DNA of 64,000 nt from Thiofilum sp. (GTDB taxonomy: Bacteria; Pseudomonadota; Gammaproteobacteria; Thiotrichales; Thiotrichaceae). The notes below the pieces were generated by a model. It was not told where the DNA came from. It worked only from the letters and a program-made list of their open reading frames with translations, and searched no databases. Position numbers and translations under genes: made by a program. Numbering within the stretch: position 1 is the first letter of the stretch; every line of letters starts with the position of its first letter. Below, one piece after another: positions 27,047-36,265 of this stretch. The stretch covers positions 682,001 through 746,000 of the forward strand of contig NZ_JADJTF010000001.1 in assembly GCF_016711335.1 (NCBI RefSeq), read 5' to 3'.

Positions 27047-27484
27047 TTATTGTTTAACTAGCCAATCACATAAAGTAGCTAATTGATGATCATTAGTTAA
27101 ATTAGCACAATTAGCTAACTTAGCTGAGACATATAAATCAAAAATTTCATATGCCATAGCAGACTCTATTGCTGCTCCCATTGGAACTAATATTTTCTCA
27201 ATAAAGTTTGCTAATATATTATCTTTGTCTTCATCACTTAGATGAGCTTTAGCTTTAACAGATAAACCCGCCGCTTCCAATAAACTTTCTCTGATTTCAT
27301 TTAAACCCAGTAAATCGGAAGCTTTGTTTGAGTGAGTATTTAAATAAACTTTTAATATTTTTGCGCGATCAATAAAAGGCTCTGACTCGATACTACGTCG
27401 AAGTGCATAATCTAAAAAACCATTACGCCTAGCTTCTCTAGTCGTTATTAAATCCTCTGCACATTGTATATAAATATTAGTCAT
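27047..27484 (-). pseudogene. AvaI/BsoBI-type restriction endonuclease with the catalytic middle deleted
   Basis: A 145-residue frame. Its first ~100 residues (DLITTREARRNGFLDYAL, IDRAKILKVYL, LSDEDKDNILANFIEKIL) and its last ~45 (AAIESAMAYEIFD, ANLTNDHQLATLCDWLV) resemble, as I recall them, the two ends of R.BsoBI/R.AvaI, enzymes of about 315-323 residues that cut CYCGRG. The middle of about 170 residues, where those enzymes hold the metal-binding nuclease core, is absent, and the two ends are joined in frame at VPMG-AAIE. ATG 27484 overlaps the methyltransferase beta gene by 8 bp. It is likely inactive as a nuclease; a recent deletion is inferred. Confidence 0.72.
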
Positions 27485-27878
27485 TCCCGCCCTCAAAAAT
27501 TTGCTCACGCAATGCATCCCCTATAGCTTTTGCTAAAACAGGAGGCACCGCATTTCCAACTTGACCAAATTGAGTCATAGTCACTACCCGTTTACTACTA
27601 TAGGAGTCTAAACGTGTACCTATAAACTCCCAATACAAGGGAAACGTTTGCAAACAAGCTAATTCGCGCACAGTGAGCATGCGATTCTCATAGGGATGGA
27701 TAAAATCTCGATAACCACTACGCGTCACTGTAGGGGAAGGTTTATCAGGATCTAAACGACGATAAGTAGAACCAAAAGTTTGTTTAATTTGGCTTAACTT
27801 GCCACCAATAGGGACTACCTTGATTTTCTCTAGGGTTGAAGGAGCATGAGCCGTTTTCTGATGGTTTTTAATATCCAT
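27477..27878 (-). CDS. Cytosine-5 DNA methyltransferase, C-terminal (beta) part
   Basis: 133 residues carrying the end of the target-recognition region, motif IX (ENRMLTVRELACLQTFP) and motif X (QVGNAVPPVLAKAI). It lacks the catalytic motifs, which are in the adjoining alpha gene. The start overlaps the alpha stop by 11 bp. The size and layout resemble the natural two-subunit M.AquI (248 + about 139 residues as I recall), which suggests a working split enzyme. A one-base frameshift of a single gene is the alternative: skipping one base at about 27870 would fuse the two frames. Confidence 0.8.
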   Translation of the reverse strand: MDIKNHQKTAHAPSTLEKIKVVPIGGKLSQIKQTFGSTYRRLDPDKPSPTVTRSGYRDFIHPYENRMLTVRELACLQTFPLYWEFIGTRLDSYSSKRVVTMTQFGQVGNAVPPVLAKAIGDALREQIFEGGND

Positions 27879-28614
27879 GTTTTACAATTCTATCCTTAAT
27901 CGTTCCTGCCACTTTAAGTGCTTGCTCTGATGGCTCTTGAGCAGGTGGTAAAGCTCCTATGCCATCCCAGACGCTAAGCCAAGATTGCTTAGGCTGATTA
28001 AATAAATCGACCTGTTGAATAGTTTCATTAGCTGCATGAGTCGGCTTCGGAAAGTTAAAATTTTTGCCTACTCTATTACCCACTATAAAAATTCGCTCTC
28101 TAAATTGAGGTGCACCGTAATTAACCGCATCTAAGACTTGATAATTGACTTGGTACTGATAAGTTTGACCTTGATATACAATAGGCTCAGACGCTTCTTG
28201 TAAAATAGCCTCTAATGCCTTACCTCCTTCCCAATTCATCATGCCTTTGACATTTTCCATAACAAAAGCAACGGGTAAGCTCTCACGGACTACGCGGATA
28301 AACTCTAAAACCAAACGACCACGGGGATCGTCTAAGCCCATTCTCTTACCCGCTAAACTAAAACTTTGACAAGGCGGACCACCAACTACTAAAGCTGATT
28401 CCAGTGGTTTTAGTTGGGCAATCGCTAGAATCGCTTCGGTTGTTACTTGAGTAATATCTCCCTCAATAATAGGAGCATCAGGCATATTTTTCTTTAAAGT
28501 GGCACAACAAGAACTATCCTGCTCCACTGCTACTACTGTTTTAAACCCTGCTTGATGAAATCCAATATCCATTCCACCAGCGCCAGAAAACAAACTAATA
28601 ATTTTGCGAGTCAT
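27868..28614 (-). CDS. Cytosine-5 DNA methyltransferase, N-terminal (alpha) part
   Basis: 248 residues with motif I (SLFSGAGGMDIGF), motif IV containing the catalytic Cys (GGPPCQSFSLAG, near residue 80), motif VI (VMENVKGM) and motif VIII (APQFRERIFIVG). It ends in the target-recognition region. Motifs IX and X are in the overlapping beta gene. It most likely methylates CYCGRG if the neighbouring AvaI-like endonuclease remnant is its partner (inferred). It begins 30 bp after ruvB, inserted in the otherwise conserved ruvB-ybgC junction. Confidence 0.88.
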   Translation of the reverse strand: MTRKIISLFSGAGGMDIGFHQAGFKTVVAVEQDSSCCATLKKNMPDAPIIEGDITQVTTEAILAIAQLKPLESALVVGGPPCQSFSLAGKRMGLDDPRGRLVLEFIRVVRESLPVAFVMENVKGMMNWEGGKALEAILQEASEPIVYQGQTYQYQVNYQVLDAVNYGAPQFRERIFIVGNRVGKNFNFPKPTHAANETIQQVDLFNQPKQSWLSVWDGIGALPPAQEPSEQALKVAGTIKDRIVKHGY

Positions 28615-28644
28615 CTCTACTCTATGTCCTACCGTGAATATGGC

Positions 28645-29718
28645 TTACAAACCTTCATCGACTGGCATATTGATGGTTAATACCCCCTGCTCCGGTAACT
28701 GTAGCTCAAAACGCGAAGGAGTGTTGAGACCAAAGTATTGCCATGTATGCCGAGTCGCCATACGACCGCGTGGAGTGCGCATCATAAAGCCTTGTTGAAT
28801 CAGATACGGTTCAATCACATCCTCAATCGTGCCGCGCTCCTCACCAATCGCCGCTGCAAGACTATCAACCCCGACAGGGCCTCCATCAAACTTTTCCAGC
28901 ATAGCCATGAGTAGGCGTCTGTCCATATGATCCAGACCTTGACTATCAACATTGAGCATATTCAAAGCGCCATCGGCTGCGGCTTTAGTAATCGTCCCGT
29001 CTCCTTTGACCTGAGCATAATCCCTGACGCGGCGTAATAGACGGTTAGCAATACGCGGTGTACCCCGCGAACGACGCGCCACTTCATAAGCCCCTTCAGC
29101 TTCAATTTGAATCCCTAAAATACTGGCGGCACGCGTCACAATAAAGGCGAGATCATCGACATTATAAAACTCCAAGCGTTGCACAATGCCAAAACGATCC
29201 CGTAAAGGAGAAGTCAACAGCCCCGCTCGTGTCGTAGCGCCTACTAAAGTAAAAGGTGGCAAATCAAGCTTTATAGAGCGAGCGGCGGGGCCCTCACCAA
29301 TCATAATGTCGAGCTGAAAATCCTCCATCGCCGGATACAGGATTTCCTCAACCATAGGGCTAAGACGATGAATCTCATCAATAAACAACACATCATGAGG
29401 CTCAAGATTGGTCAATAGAGCAGCTAAATCGCCTGCTTTTTCCAAGACTGGCCCCGAAGTTTGGCGCAAATTAGCGCCCATTTCTTGCGCGATAATATTA
29501 GAGAGGGTGGTTTTACCTAGCCCCGGAGGACCAAAGATTAAGGTATGATCCAGTGCCTCCCCTCGGCGCAGGGCTGCACTAATAAAAATTTCCATTTGTT
29601 CGCGCACCACTGGCTGACCAATATAGTCTTTTAGGCGGCGGGGACGAATGTGATCATCGGCGCGGTCTTCTTGTGATGTGGCACGCGGCGAAATCATACG
29701 CTGTGAGTGATTTTCCAT
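28645..29718 (-). CDS. ruvB: Holliday junction branch-migration ATPase RuvB
   Basis: A 357-residue AAA+ motor. It begins with a short variable N-terminus, then RPRRLKDYIGQ and the Walker A GPPGLGKTT near 67-75. Walker B is IDEIHRL, the sensor segment is GATTRAGLL, and the C-terminal winged helix has GFMMRTPRGRMAT. It works with RuvA and RuvC in recombination repair; those genes are not in the window, although the upstream position is taken by a divergent EamA gene. Length and motifs are normal. Confidence 0.97.
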   Translation of the reverse strand: MENHSQRMISPRATSQEDRADDHIRPRRLKDYIGQPVVREQMEIFISAALRRGEALDHTLIFGPPGLGKTTLSNIIAQEMGANLRQTSGPVLEKAGDLAALLTNLEPHDVLFIDEIHRLSPMVEEILYPAMEDFQLDIMIGEGPAARSIKLDLPPFTLVGATTRAGLLTSPLRDRFGIVQRLEFYNVDDLAFIVTRAASILGIQIEAEGAYEVARRSRGTPRIANRLLRRVRDYAQVKGDGTITKAAADGALNMLNVDSQGLDHMDRRLLMAMLEKFDGGPVGVDSLAAAIGEERGTIEDVIEPYLIQQGFMMRTPRGRMATRHTWQYFGLNTPSRFELQLPEQGVLTINMPVDEGL

Positions 29719-29769
29719 AATTTTAAGCTAATAATGTGACTCGTTTATTTTACGGGCTTTAGTACCACC

Positions 29770-30660
29770 ATGCCTACTACACAATTCAGCCAACTATGGC
29801 TATCTGCTATGCCACTACTCTTTGTCATCTTATGGAGCACTGGCTTTATTGGCGCGAAGTTTGGTTTACCTCATGCCGATGCCCTAGCTTTTTTGAGTGT
29901 GCGTTATGCTTTGGTGATTGTACTGATGACGGGCTTAGCCTTAATGATGCAAGCCCCTTGGCCAAAAAGCTTACGCCTTTGGATTCATTTAGGTATCACA
30001 GGTTTACTCCTCCACGCAGGTTATTTAGGTGGAGTCTTTATAGCAATTGATCATGGTCTACCAGCGGGTATCACTAGCTTAATCGTCGGCATGCAACCCC
30101 TACTCACCGCCATACTCGCAGGTTGGTTATTACACGAAACCGTGACACGCAAGCAATGGTTGGGCATAGTCCTAGGGCTTATAGGCGTCACCCTCGTCAT
30201 TACTGGGCGTGCGGATATGACTTCACTGGGAAAAATTGACCCACTGCAATTAATTCCAGTGCTCTTTGCTTTAGTCAGTATTACCTTAGGCACGTTATAT
30301 CAAAAGAAATTTTGTCCCGTCTTTGATCTTAGAACCGGAGCAGTGGTGCAATTTATCCCGACGCTCATCGTGACAGCGCTGCTAGTGCCCGTATTAGGTA
30401 ACTGGCAAATGGATTGGACGGGAGAGTTTATCTTTGCCTTAAGTTGGCTAGTATTAGTACTTTCACTCGGTGCTATTAGTTTATTAAGTCTCTTGATTCG
30501 GCAATCGGGTGCAGTGAGTGTGAGTAGTTTATTTTATTTAACGCCTGCGGTGACTGCGTTAATGGCTTGGGTGTTATTTAATGAGCGCCTTAGTCTTATA
30601 CAATTAGTAGGGATGATTATCGCTATTAGCGGGGTGTGGCTCGCTCGCAAAACACATTAA
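29770..30660 (+). CDS. EamA/DMT-superfamily exporter
   Basis: 296 residues with ten predicted membrane segments in two EamA halves. Halves begin near LFVILWSTGFIGAKFGLPHAD and near LIPVLFALVSITLGTLYQKK. Members export amino acids, purines or other small metabolites; the substrate is not predictable here. It is divergent from ruvB with a 51 bp gap. It may be followed by the regulator gene 32 bp downstream. Confidence 0.88.
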   Translation: MPTTQFSQLWLSAMPLLFVILWSTGFIGAKFGLPHADALAFLSVRYALVIVLMTGLALMMQAPWPKSLRLWIHLGITGLLLHAGYLGGVFIAIDHGLPAGITSLIVGMQPLLTAILAGWLLHETVTRKQWLGIVLGLIGVTLVITGRADMTSLGKIDPLQLIPVLFALVSITLGTLYQKKFCPVFDLRTGAVVQFIPTLIVTALLVPVLGNWQMDWTGEFIFALSWLVLVLSLGAISLLSLLIRQSGAVSVSSLFYLTPAVTALMAWVLFNERLSLIQLVGMIIAISGVWLARKTH

Positions 30661-30692
30661 ACATAATGGCATTAGAATATAGGACAATAAAT

Positions 30693-31433
30693 ATGGCTCA
30701 AACCTCTGCACTCATCACCACTTTAAAAAAACTCTTACGCCGTCATAATAAAACTTATATTGATGTTGCCAATTGTTTAGAGTTATCTGAAGCTAGCGTC
30801 AAGCGTCTCTTTGCCGAGCAAAATATATCACTACAGCGCTTGGATGCGATTTGCACTTTACTGGATATTGAAATCAGTGATTTAGTCTATGAAATGCAAG
30901 CTGAGCAAAGGCGTCCTATTAGTGAATTAACGCATGCTCAAGAAAAGCAAATTGCCGATGATCTGAATTTAATGATGGTAACGGTTTGTGTGTTAAATCG
31001 CTGGAGCTTATCCGAGATTATTCAGCACTATAAATTTAAAGAAACGGAAGTGATTCGTTATCTAGCTTTATTGGATCGCCTTAGAATTATTGAGTTACAA
31101 CCTTATAATCGCATTAAGCTACTGATTGCACCGAATTTCAAATGGCGGGATGACGGCCCTATTATGCAATTATTTCGCGCTAAAATTGAGGCAGAATACT
31201 TTAGAACCACTTTTACTAAAGAGAGTGAAAAGCTAATGGTACTCAATGGGATGCTCAGTCCTATCTCAAATGAAGTATTCCAACGCAAAATGGCTCAACT
31301 AGCGCATGAGTTTGACCAGCTTAGTAAAGAAGATGCTCATTTGCCCATTGGAGCACGCACAGGGTCTACTGTATTGATTGCTATCAGAGATTGGAATTAT
31401 GAGCGCCTTTTTACTGACTCACGCCCCCACTAG
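30693..31433 (+). CDS. XRE-type helix-turn-helix transcriptional regulator
   Basis: 246 residues. The N-terminal Xre/Cro-like domain (about 3-62) has VANCLELSEASVKRLFAEQNIS as its recognition region. A helical second part of unknown fold follows, containing LNRWSLSEIIQHYKF and a winged-helix-like stretch (EVIRYLALLDRLRIIEL). ATG 30693 is preferred because AGGA lies 7 nt before it. It sits 135 bp upstream of the DabA operon on the same strand, so regulating that operon is plausible but unproven. Confidence 0.78.
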   Translation: MAQTSALITTLKKLLRRHNKTYIDVANCLELSEASVKRLFAEQNISLQRLDAICTLLDIEISDLVYEMQAEQRRPISELTHAQEKQIADDLNLMMVTVCVLNRWSLSEIIQHYKFKETEVIRYLALLDRLRIIELQPYNRIKLLIAPNFKWRDDGPIMQLFRAKIEAEYFRTTFTKESEKLMVLNGMLSPISNEVFQRKMAQLAHEFDQLSKEDAHLPIGARTGSTVLIAIRDWNYERLFTDSRPH

Positions 31434-31568
31434 GCTCTGGGGCTATCCCTCCAAAATAATGCCCAAGCTGAACATTTCAGTGTATTATCGGGGCGCTTTA
31501 CTGGGGCTGATGACTATTACTAACGCATTTATCAGCATATCGAGTAGCCTTATCTACACCCAAGACGG

Positions 31569-33035
31569 ATGAATATATTAATTTTTTTATTACTCTCACC
31601 TCTCATCGGTGCTGTGTTAATTTTTCTTTTGCCCAGTACCAATACGCTATGGTTCAGGCGTATTGCTTTGCTTTCTAGTCTAATCACCTTAGCATTGAGT
31701 GCTTATCTTTATCCCCTGTTTAACTTAACTGTTGCCACCACTCAACTTGGCTTTTCATACGAATTAAACCCCGACTTAGGTACTACCTTTAGTTTAGGTA
31801 TCGATGGTTTCTCTTATCCCTTGATTTTATTAACTACGCTATTAACGCTGATTGCTTTATTAGCCTCTCAACACATTAATACCTATCAGCGCGGTTATTA
31901 TGGCCTAATTCTCATGCTTGAAGCTGCCACTTTAGGCGTATTCATGGCACAAGATTGGGCATTATTTTATATTTTATGGGAATTAGTATTAATCCCCTTA
32001 TTTTTCTTATTAGATCGCTGGGGTGGTCGAGAGCGTCAAGCTGCTTCTTTAAACTTTGTGCTTTATACTATGGGAGGCTCGGTATTTTTTCTTTTATCTT
32101 TATTAATACTCTTTGATAAAGCCCCTAATCATTTTTTTACTTTTGACGCTTTTAGAGCGGCCGCCACACATTTTAATGCTTCAGAGCAAGCTTTACTCCT
32201 TGCTGGATTTATTATTGGTTTTGGAGTCAAACTCCCACTCTTTCCCCTACATGGCTGGTTACCCTTAGCTTATACCCAAGCCCCTATGCCCATCACTTTA
32301 TTATTGTCGGGTATTTTATCCAAAATGGGGGCTTATGGTTTTATTCGAGCGGCTGAATTATTACCCGAAGGTATGCGGCTTCTGCAACCGATCTTATTAA
32401 TACTCGGTATTATGGGAGTCATTTACGGTGGCCTACTAGCATGGCGGCAAACCCATTTAAAAACTATGATTGCCTACTCTTCTTTTAGCCATATGGGTAT
32501 GGTTATGGTAGGTATCGCGAGCTTAAATGTCATAGGTATGACAGGTGCTGTGTTACAAATCACCGCACATGCACTCACCGCCAGCACACTATTTTTAGTC
32601 GCGGGTTGGCTGAAAAGGCAAACCGGAACCTATGAATTGAGTCAATACAGTGGCTTAGGGGTGAAAATGCCGCGCCTCATCCTAATTGGTGTATTAGCGT
32701 TAGCAGCGAGTATTGGCGTGCCCGGAGCGCTTGGTTTTGTGGCTGAATTACATACTATGCTAGGTAGCTATGCTTATCAGTGGTTACTACCTATCTTGCT
32801 CGCAGGCGGTATGATTATCACTGCTACCTATAGCCTCAGTTTTATGCGCTCTTTTACAGGCCCTACCCCTACTGCGTTTCATCTACTCACCGATATTAGC
32901 CGTAGCGAATTCATTACCGCTTTAGTACCTATGTTATTGGTCTGGATTTTAGGCTTTTATCCCACTCCTTTATTAGCGCTTAGCCAAGCGAGTATTAGCT
33001 ATATTATTCAAGTAATCACGGCGGGAGGAGCATGA
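31569..33035 (+). CDS. NuoM-like proton-channel subunit 1 of the DabA operon
   Basis: A 488-residue polytopic protein of the complex I/Mrp antiporter family. Key ion-path residues are present: Glu in LWELVLIPLFFLL, Lys and His in GVKLPLFPLHGWLPLA, and Lys in GILSKMGAYGFIR. It therefore probably carries protons or sodium. The stop overlaps the dabA start by ATGA. With a DabA partner it is better read as an energising subunit of inorganic carbon uptake than as a true complex I part, since no other nuo gene is near. Confidence 0.9.
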   Translation: MNILIFLLLSPLIGAVLIFLLPSTNTLWFRRIALLSSLITLALSAYLYPLFNLTVATTQLGFSYELNPDLGTTFSLGIDGFSYPLILLTTLLTLIALLASQHINTYQRGYYGLILMLEAATLGVFMAQDWALFYILWELVLIPLFFLLDRWGGRERQAASLNFVLYTMGGSVFFLLSLLILFDKAPNHFFTFDAFRAAATHFNASEQALLLAGFIIGFGVKLPLFPLHGWLPLAYTQAPMPITLLLSGILSKMGAYGFIRAAELLPEGMRLLQPILLILGIMGVIYGGLLAWRQTHLKTMIAYSSFSHMGMVMVGIASLNVIGMTGAVLQITAHALTASTLFLVAGWLKRQTGTYELSQYSGLGVKMPRLILIGVLALAASIGVPGALGFVAELHTMLGSYAYQWLLPILLAGGMIITATYSLSFMRSFTGPTPTAFHLLTDISRSEFITALVPMLLVWILGFYPTPLLALSQASISYIIQVITAGGA

Positions 33036-36000
33036 TGAGTCACTCTCAAGCCACTGATTTAGCCGGTCAATTAGCTGAGCTATGTGAGCACTTAAGCCAT
33101 ATTCTACCCTCACAAGCCTCGATTCGGGATTTCGTACATCACAATACCTTACACGGTTTTCAGGACTTGCCTTTTCCTGAAGCATTAAAAATGGCACGCG
33201 AGATTACCGGAGCTTTTGGTTATCTACCTGCCACTAAATATCGTGAGTACTTTCAGCGCGGGCGTATTGATTTAGAGGATTTAACCCAAGTACTTAACCG
33301 CGATGAAAGCATTGATACTGAGCGTGTGATTGCCACCTTTGAATCTAAAACGCTAACGGCTTTAGATCTGTATCGCATTGCCATGATTTATCCGATTGAG
33401 TCGATTACTCAACGGCAACTGCTGTGGCAAATGGAGGCACGTCATGCCCTCAGTACTTTCCAATTTGACCTACCTAATGATCAATGTGAGTCCTTGCAAC
33501 AACGCTTTACTGAGCAAGGTTATGCTGATTTAGCCAGTGCTTTACATGACTTATGGCAGGCTTGCACCGAAGTACTGCATATCAATCAAGTCCCTTTACA
33601 TCCTGAGGTATTGTTAGAACACACCCCAGCGATGGGTAGCCAACCCGATCCTCAATTACGCCAACAAGCACAGCAATATTTACAGCAATTAATTAAAGCC
33701 GTCGGTGAGAAAAAAACCTTACGCAAACTGCTACTCGAATTGGTGGGAGTCGATATTCTCAAAGAAATACGCCCTATCCTATTGCGTTATTTAGGCAGTT
33801 GGTTAGATCAGGGTATGGCCTCGTGGACAGAAACGGATGCAGAGCTAGGCTTTTATCGTGCTTGGAAACGTTTAGCCGTGACTGACCTAGGATGGCTCAT
33901 GGAGGATATGCCCGATTGGGTCGAGCATTTAGAGTCACTGCCTGATAATGCTCAAGAAACGATTGAAGCCGAATTACGACGCTTGGATATTCCACGCGCT
34001 CATTGGATGCACTATTTAGAGCATATAGCCACCGAACTTCCGGGCTGGTCGGGCATGGTATTATGGCGACACCAACGCCCTCAGTATGAAAACCTGCCAC
34101 GTACTATTCATATGGTAGACTATCTTGCCGTGCGCTTAGTGCTAGAGCATATTTTTGCGCGGCGCGTGTGTCGAGAGCAGTGGAAAATCGAGGCGAATGT
34201 AGGCGCGATTAGGGCGCATATCCAGAGTCACCCCATTGAAATGTGGGTACATTACTATGCCTATAGCGGTGATATGCCAGAATACTTACAAATCATCGCC
34301 CAACAACATTTAAGCCGCCAACGCGAACAACATATTGAAAGCATTTGGCATGCTCTAGCGCATCATATTTGGCACTGGCAAAAACAACATCAAACCCAAA
34401 TTGCCACCCAATACGGTCATGAAGTGAATAAACATGGCTGGCGTTTATTTCGCTTGGCTCAGCATTTAGGGCTAACCCCTAGCGATATTCGCACGCTTAC
34501 CTTAGAGCAACTCAATGAATTATTTATTTGCCTTGATTATCTCACCGATGAACAAATTGGTTATCTGTGGTTACAAGCCTTTGAGCGCCATTATCGAGAA
34601 TGGATTTTTACCGCGTTAAGCCGTAATAGCGTAGCCTCTCTAGCTGAGCGTAAACAGGCGCAACTAATTTTTTGTATGGATGACCGCGAGGAAGGATATA
34701 GGCGTCATTTAGAAGAAATTAATCCGCATATCGAGACTTTAGGTGCGGCAGCCTTCTTTAATTTACCTATGACTTGGCACAGTGTGGATGAGGTAAAAGC
34801 CGTTAAACTTTGCCCAGTTCCGGTCACACCGGTGCATGTGATTGATGAAGTGCCGGCTGAAAGTATTACCCCTAAAGCACTCGCCACCCATAAAACACAT
34901 CTCAAACTGCACCGCTTCTGGCAAGACAAACTCCACCAAGTCACGCGCTCGCAATTAGTGACAGGTACATTGAGCGCTTTAGCTAGCGCCCCCGCCGCTT
35001 TAGGAGTCATGCTAGGCAAATCCTTTGAACCACGCGCTTATGGTCAGTGGGTACAGGGCTTAGGCTTACGTTTTGATCAACCGCTGAGTACCCGTTTAAG
35101 CTTTACCGCCCCCCAACTTGATAGTGAGCGTTCCAATACTCAACCTCAACACGGCTTTACTATTGAAGAGCAAGCCAAAATTGTGGGCAATTTCTTACAG
35201 GATCATGGTTTAACTCAGCATTTCGCCCCTTTAGTCGTCATGCTAGGGCATTACTCCAGTAATCAAAACAACCCACATCAAGCCGCTTATGGTTGTGGTG
35301 CATGCAGTGGACGCTATAGCGGCCCTAATGCACGTACTTTTGCTGCTATGGCCAATAGTTTTGCGGTGCGGGAGCGCTTAGCACAACACAATATTGTTAT
35401 ACCTAATGATAGCTGGTTTATCGGTGCAGAGCATGACACCTGTAATGAAATGATCAAATGGTTTGATTTAGATCTATTACCCCATACGCACCAAAGCGCC
35501 TTTGAGCAACTCAAACAAGATCTAACCCAAGCCAGTCAACGCTCGGCTCATGAGCGTTGTCGTAAACTTATGTCCGCTCCACGTAATCCTTCTTTACTAC
35601 AAGCATGGCAACATATGATGGGGCGGGCGCTGGATTACAGCCAACCCCGTCCTGAATTAGGTCATGCTACCAATGCGGTCGCTTTAATCGGACGACGGGC
35701 GATGAGTCGAGGGATTTTTTTAGACCGCCGTTCCTTTTTGATTTCGTATGATTATGCCACTGACCCTGAAGGTAAATTATTAGAACGCATCTTATTGAGT
35801 GTAGGACCAGTGGGCGCGGGGATTAATCTAGAATATTACTTTTCTATGGTGAGTAATAATCGCTATGGCGCTGGCTCTAAAGTAACGCACAATTTGACCG
35901 GACTACTGGGGGTCATGGAAGGTGCTAGTAGTGATCTACGCACCGGACTGCCTAAGCAAATGATTGAAATTCATGAAGCGATGCGCCTCTTGATTGTATT

Positions 36001-36265
36001 GGAAGCGCTACCTGAGCTAGTCACGCAGATTTATCAGCGTCAGCCGCTATTGCAGCAATTGATTGGTAATGAATGGGTGCAATTGGCGGTAAAAAATCCA
36101 GTGGAAAATGAAATTTATCGTTTTCACCCTGATTATGGCTTTAAGCGTTGGTTTAATGTCGGGCAACCTTTAGCCACCGTCAATAGTTCTGCGGCATGGT
36201 ATAGCGGACACAGTGATCATTTACCGCCCGCTTTTATTGTCCCTGAGGAGAGTCATGATGCTTAG
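33032..36265 (+). CDS. dabA: DabA-type inorganic carbon transporter subunit (DUF2309)
   Basis: A 1077-residue protein with a beta-carbonic-anhydrase-like zinc site. Expected ligands line up with Halothiobacillus DabA: Cys548 and Asp550 in FCMDDREEG, then His740 in MLGHYSS and Cys755 in YGCGACSG. The 15-residue His-Cys spacing is the same. The N-terminus has the family's FVHHNTLHGFQDLPFPEAL element. DabA couples one-way CO2 hydration to an ion gradient supplied by its membrane partner. A GGAGGAGC ribosome site precedes the first of two ATGs. It overlaps both neighbours, 4 bp upstream and 11 bp downstream, so the genes are translated together. It is longer than the minimal DabA. Confidence 0.93.
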   Translation: MMSHSQATDLAGQLAELCEHLSHILPSQASIRDFVHHNTLHGFQDLPFPEALKMAREITGAFGYLPATKYREYFQRGRIDLEDLTQVLNRDESIDTERVIATFESKTLTALDLYRIAMIYPIESITQRQLLWQMEARHALSTFQFDLPNDQCESLQQRFTEQGYADLASALHDLWQACTEVLHINQVPLHPEVLLEHTPAMGSQPDPQLRQQAQQYLQQLIKAVGEKKTLRKLLLELVGVDILKEIRPILLRYLGSWLDQGMASWTETDAELGFYRAWKRLAVTDLGWLMEDMPDWVEHLESLPDNAQETIEAELRRLDIPRAHWMHYLEHIATELPGWSGMVLWRHQRPQYENLPRTIHMVDYLAVRLVLEHIFARRVCREQWKIEANVGAIRAHIQSHPIEMWVHYYAYSGDMPEYLQIIAQQHLSRQREQHIESIWHALAHHIWHWQKQHQTQIATQYGHEVNKHGWRLFRLAQHLGLTPSDIRTLTLEQLNELFICLDYLTDEQIGYLWLQAFERHYREWIFTALSRNSVASLAERKQAQLIFCMDDREEGYRRHLEEINPHIETLGAAAFFNLPMTWHSVDEVKAVKLCPVPVTPVHVIDEVPAESITPKALATHKTHLKLHRFWQDKLHQVTRSQLVTGTLSALASAPAALGVMLGKSFEPRAYGQWVQGLGLRFDQPLSTRLSFTAPQLDSERSNTQPQHGFTIEEQAKIVGNFLQDHGLTQHFAPLVVMLGHYSSNQNNPHQAAYGCGACSGRYSGPNARTFAAMANSFAVRERLAQHNIVIPNDSWFIGAEHDTCNEMIKWFDLDLLPHTHQSAFEQLKQDLTQASQRSAHERCRKLMSAPRNPSLLQAWQHMMGRALDYSQPRPELGHATNAVALIGRRAMSRGIFLDRRSFLISYDYATDPEGKLLERILLSVGPVGAGINLEYYFSMVSNNRYGAGSKVTHNLTGLLGVMEGASSDLRTGLPKQMIEIHEAMRLLIVLEALPELVTQIYQRQPLLQQLIGNEWVQLAVKNPVENEIYRFHPDYGFKRWFNVGQPLATVNSSAAWYSGHSDHLPPAFIVPEESHDA

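Noticed and set aside
31378..31572. Plus-strand 64-residue frame ending with ATGA at the first operon gene
   Set aside because: It begins inside the regulator gene, has no ribosome site and no recognisable domain; the overlap with the next start may be chance.
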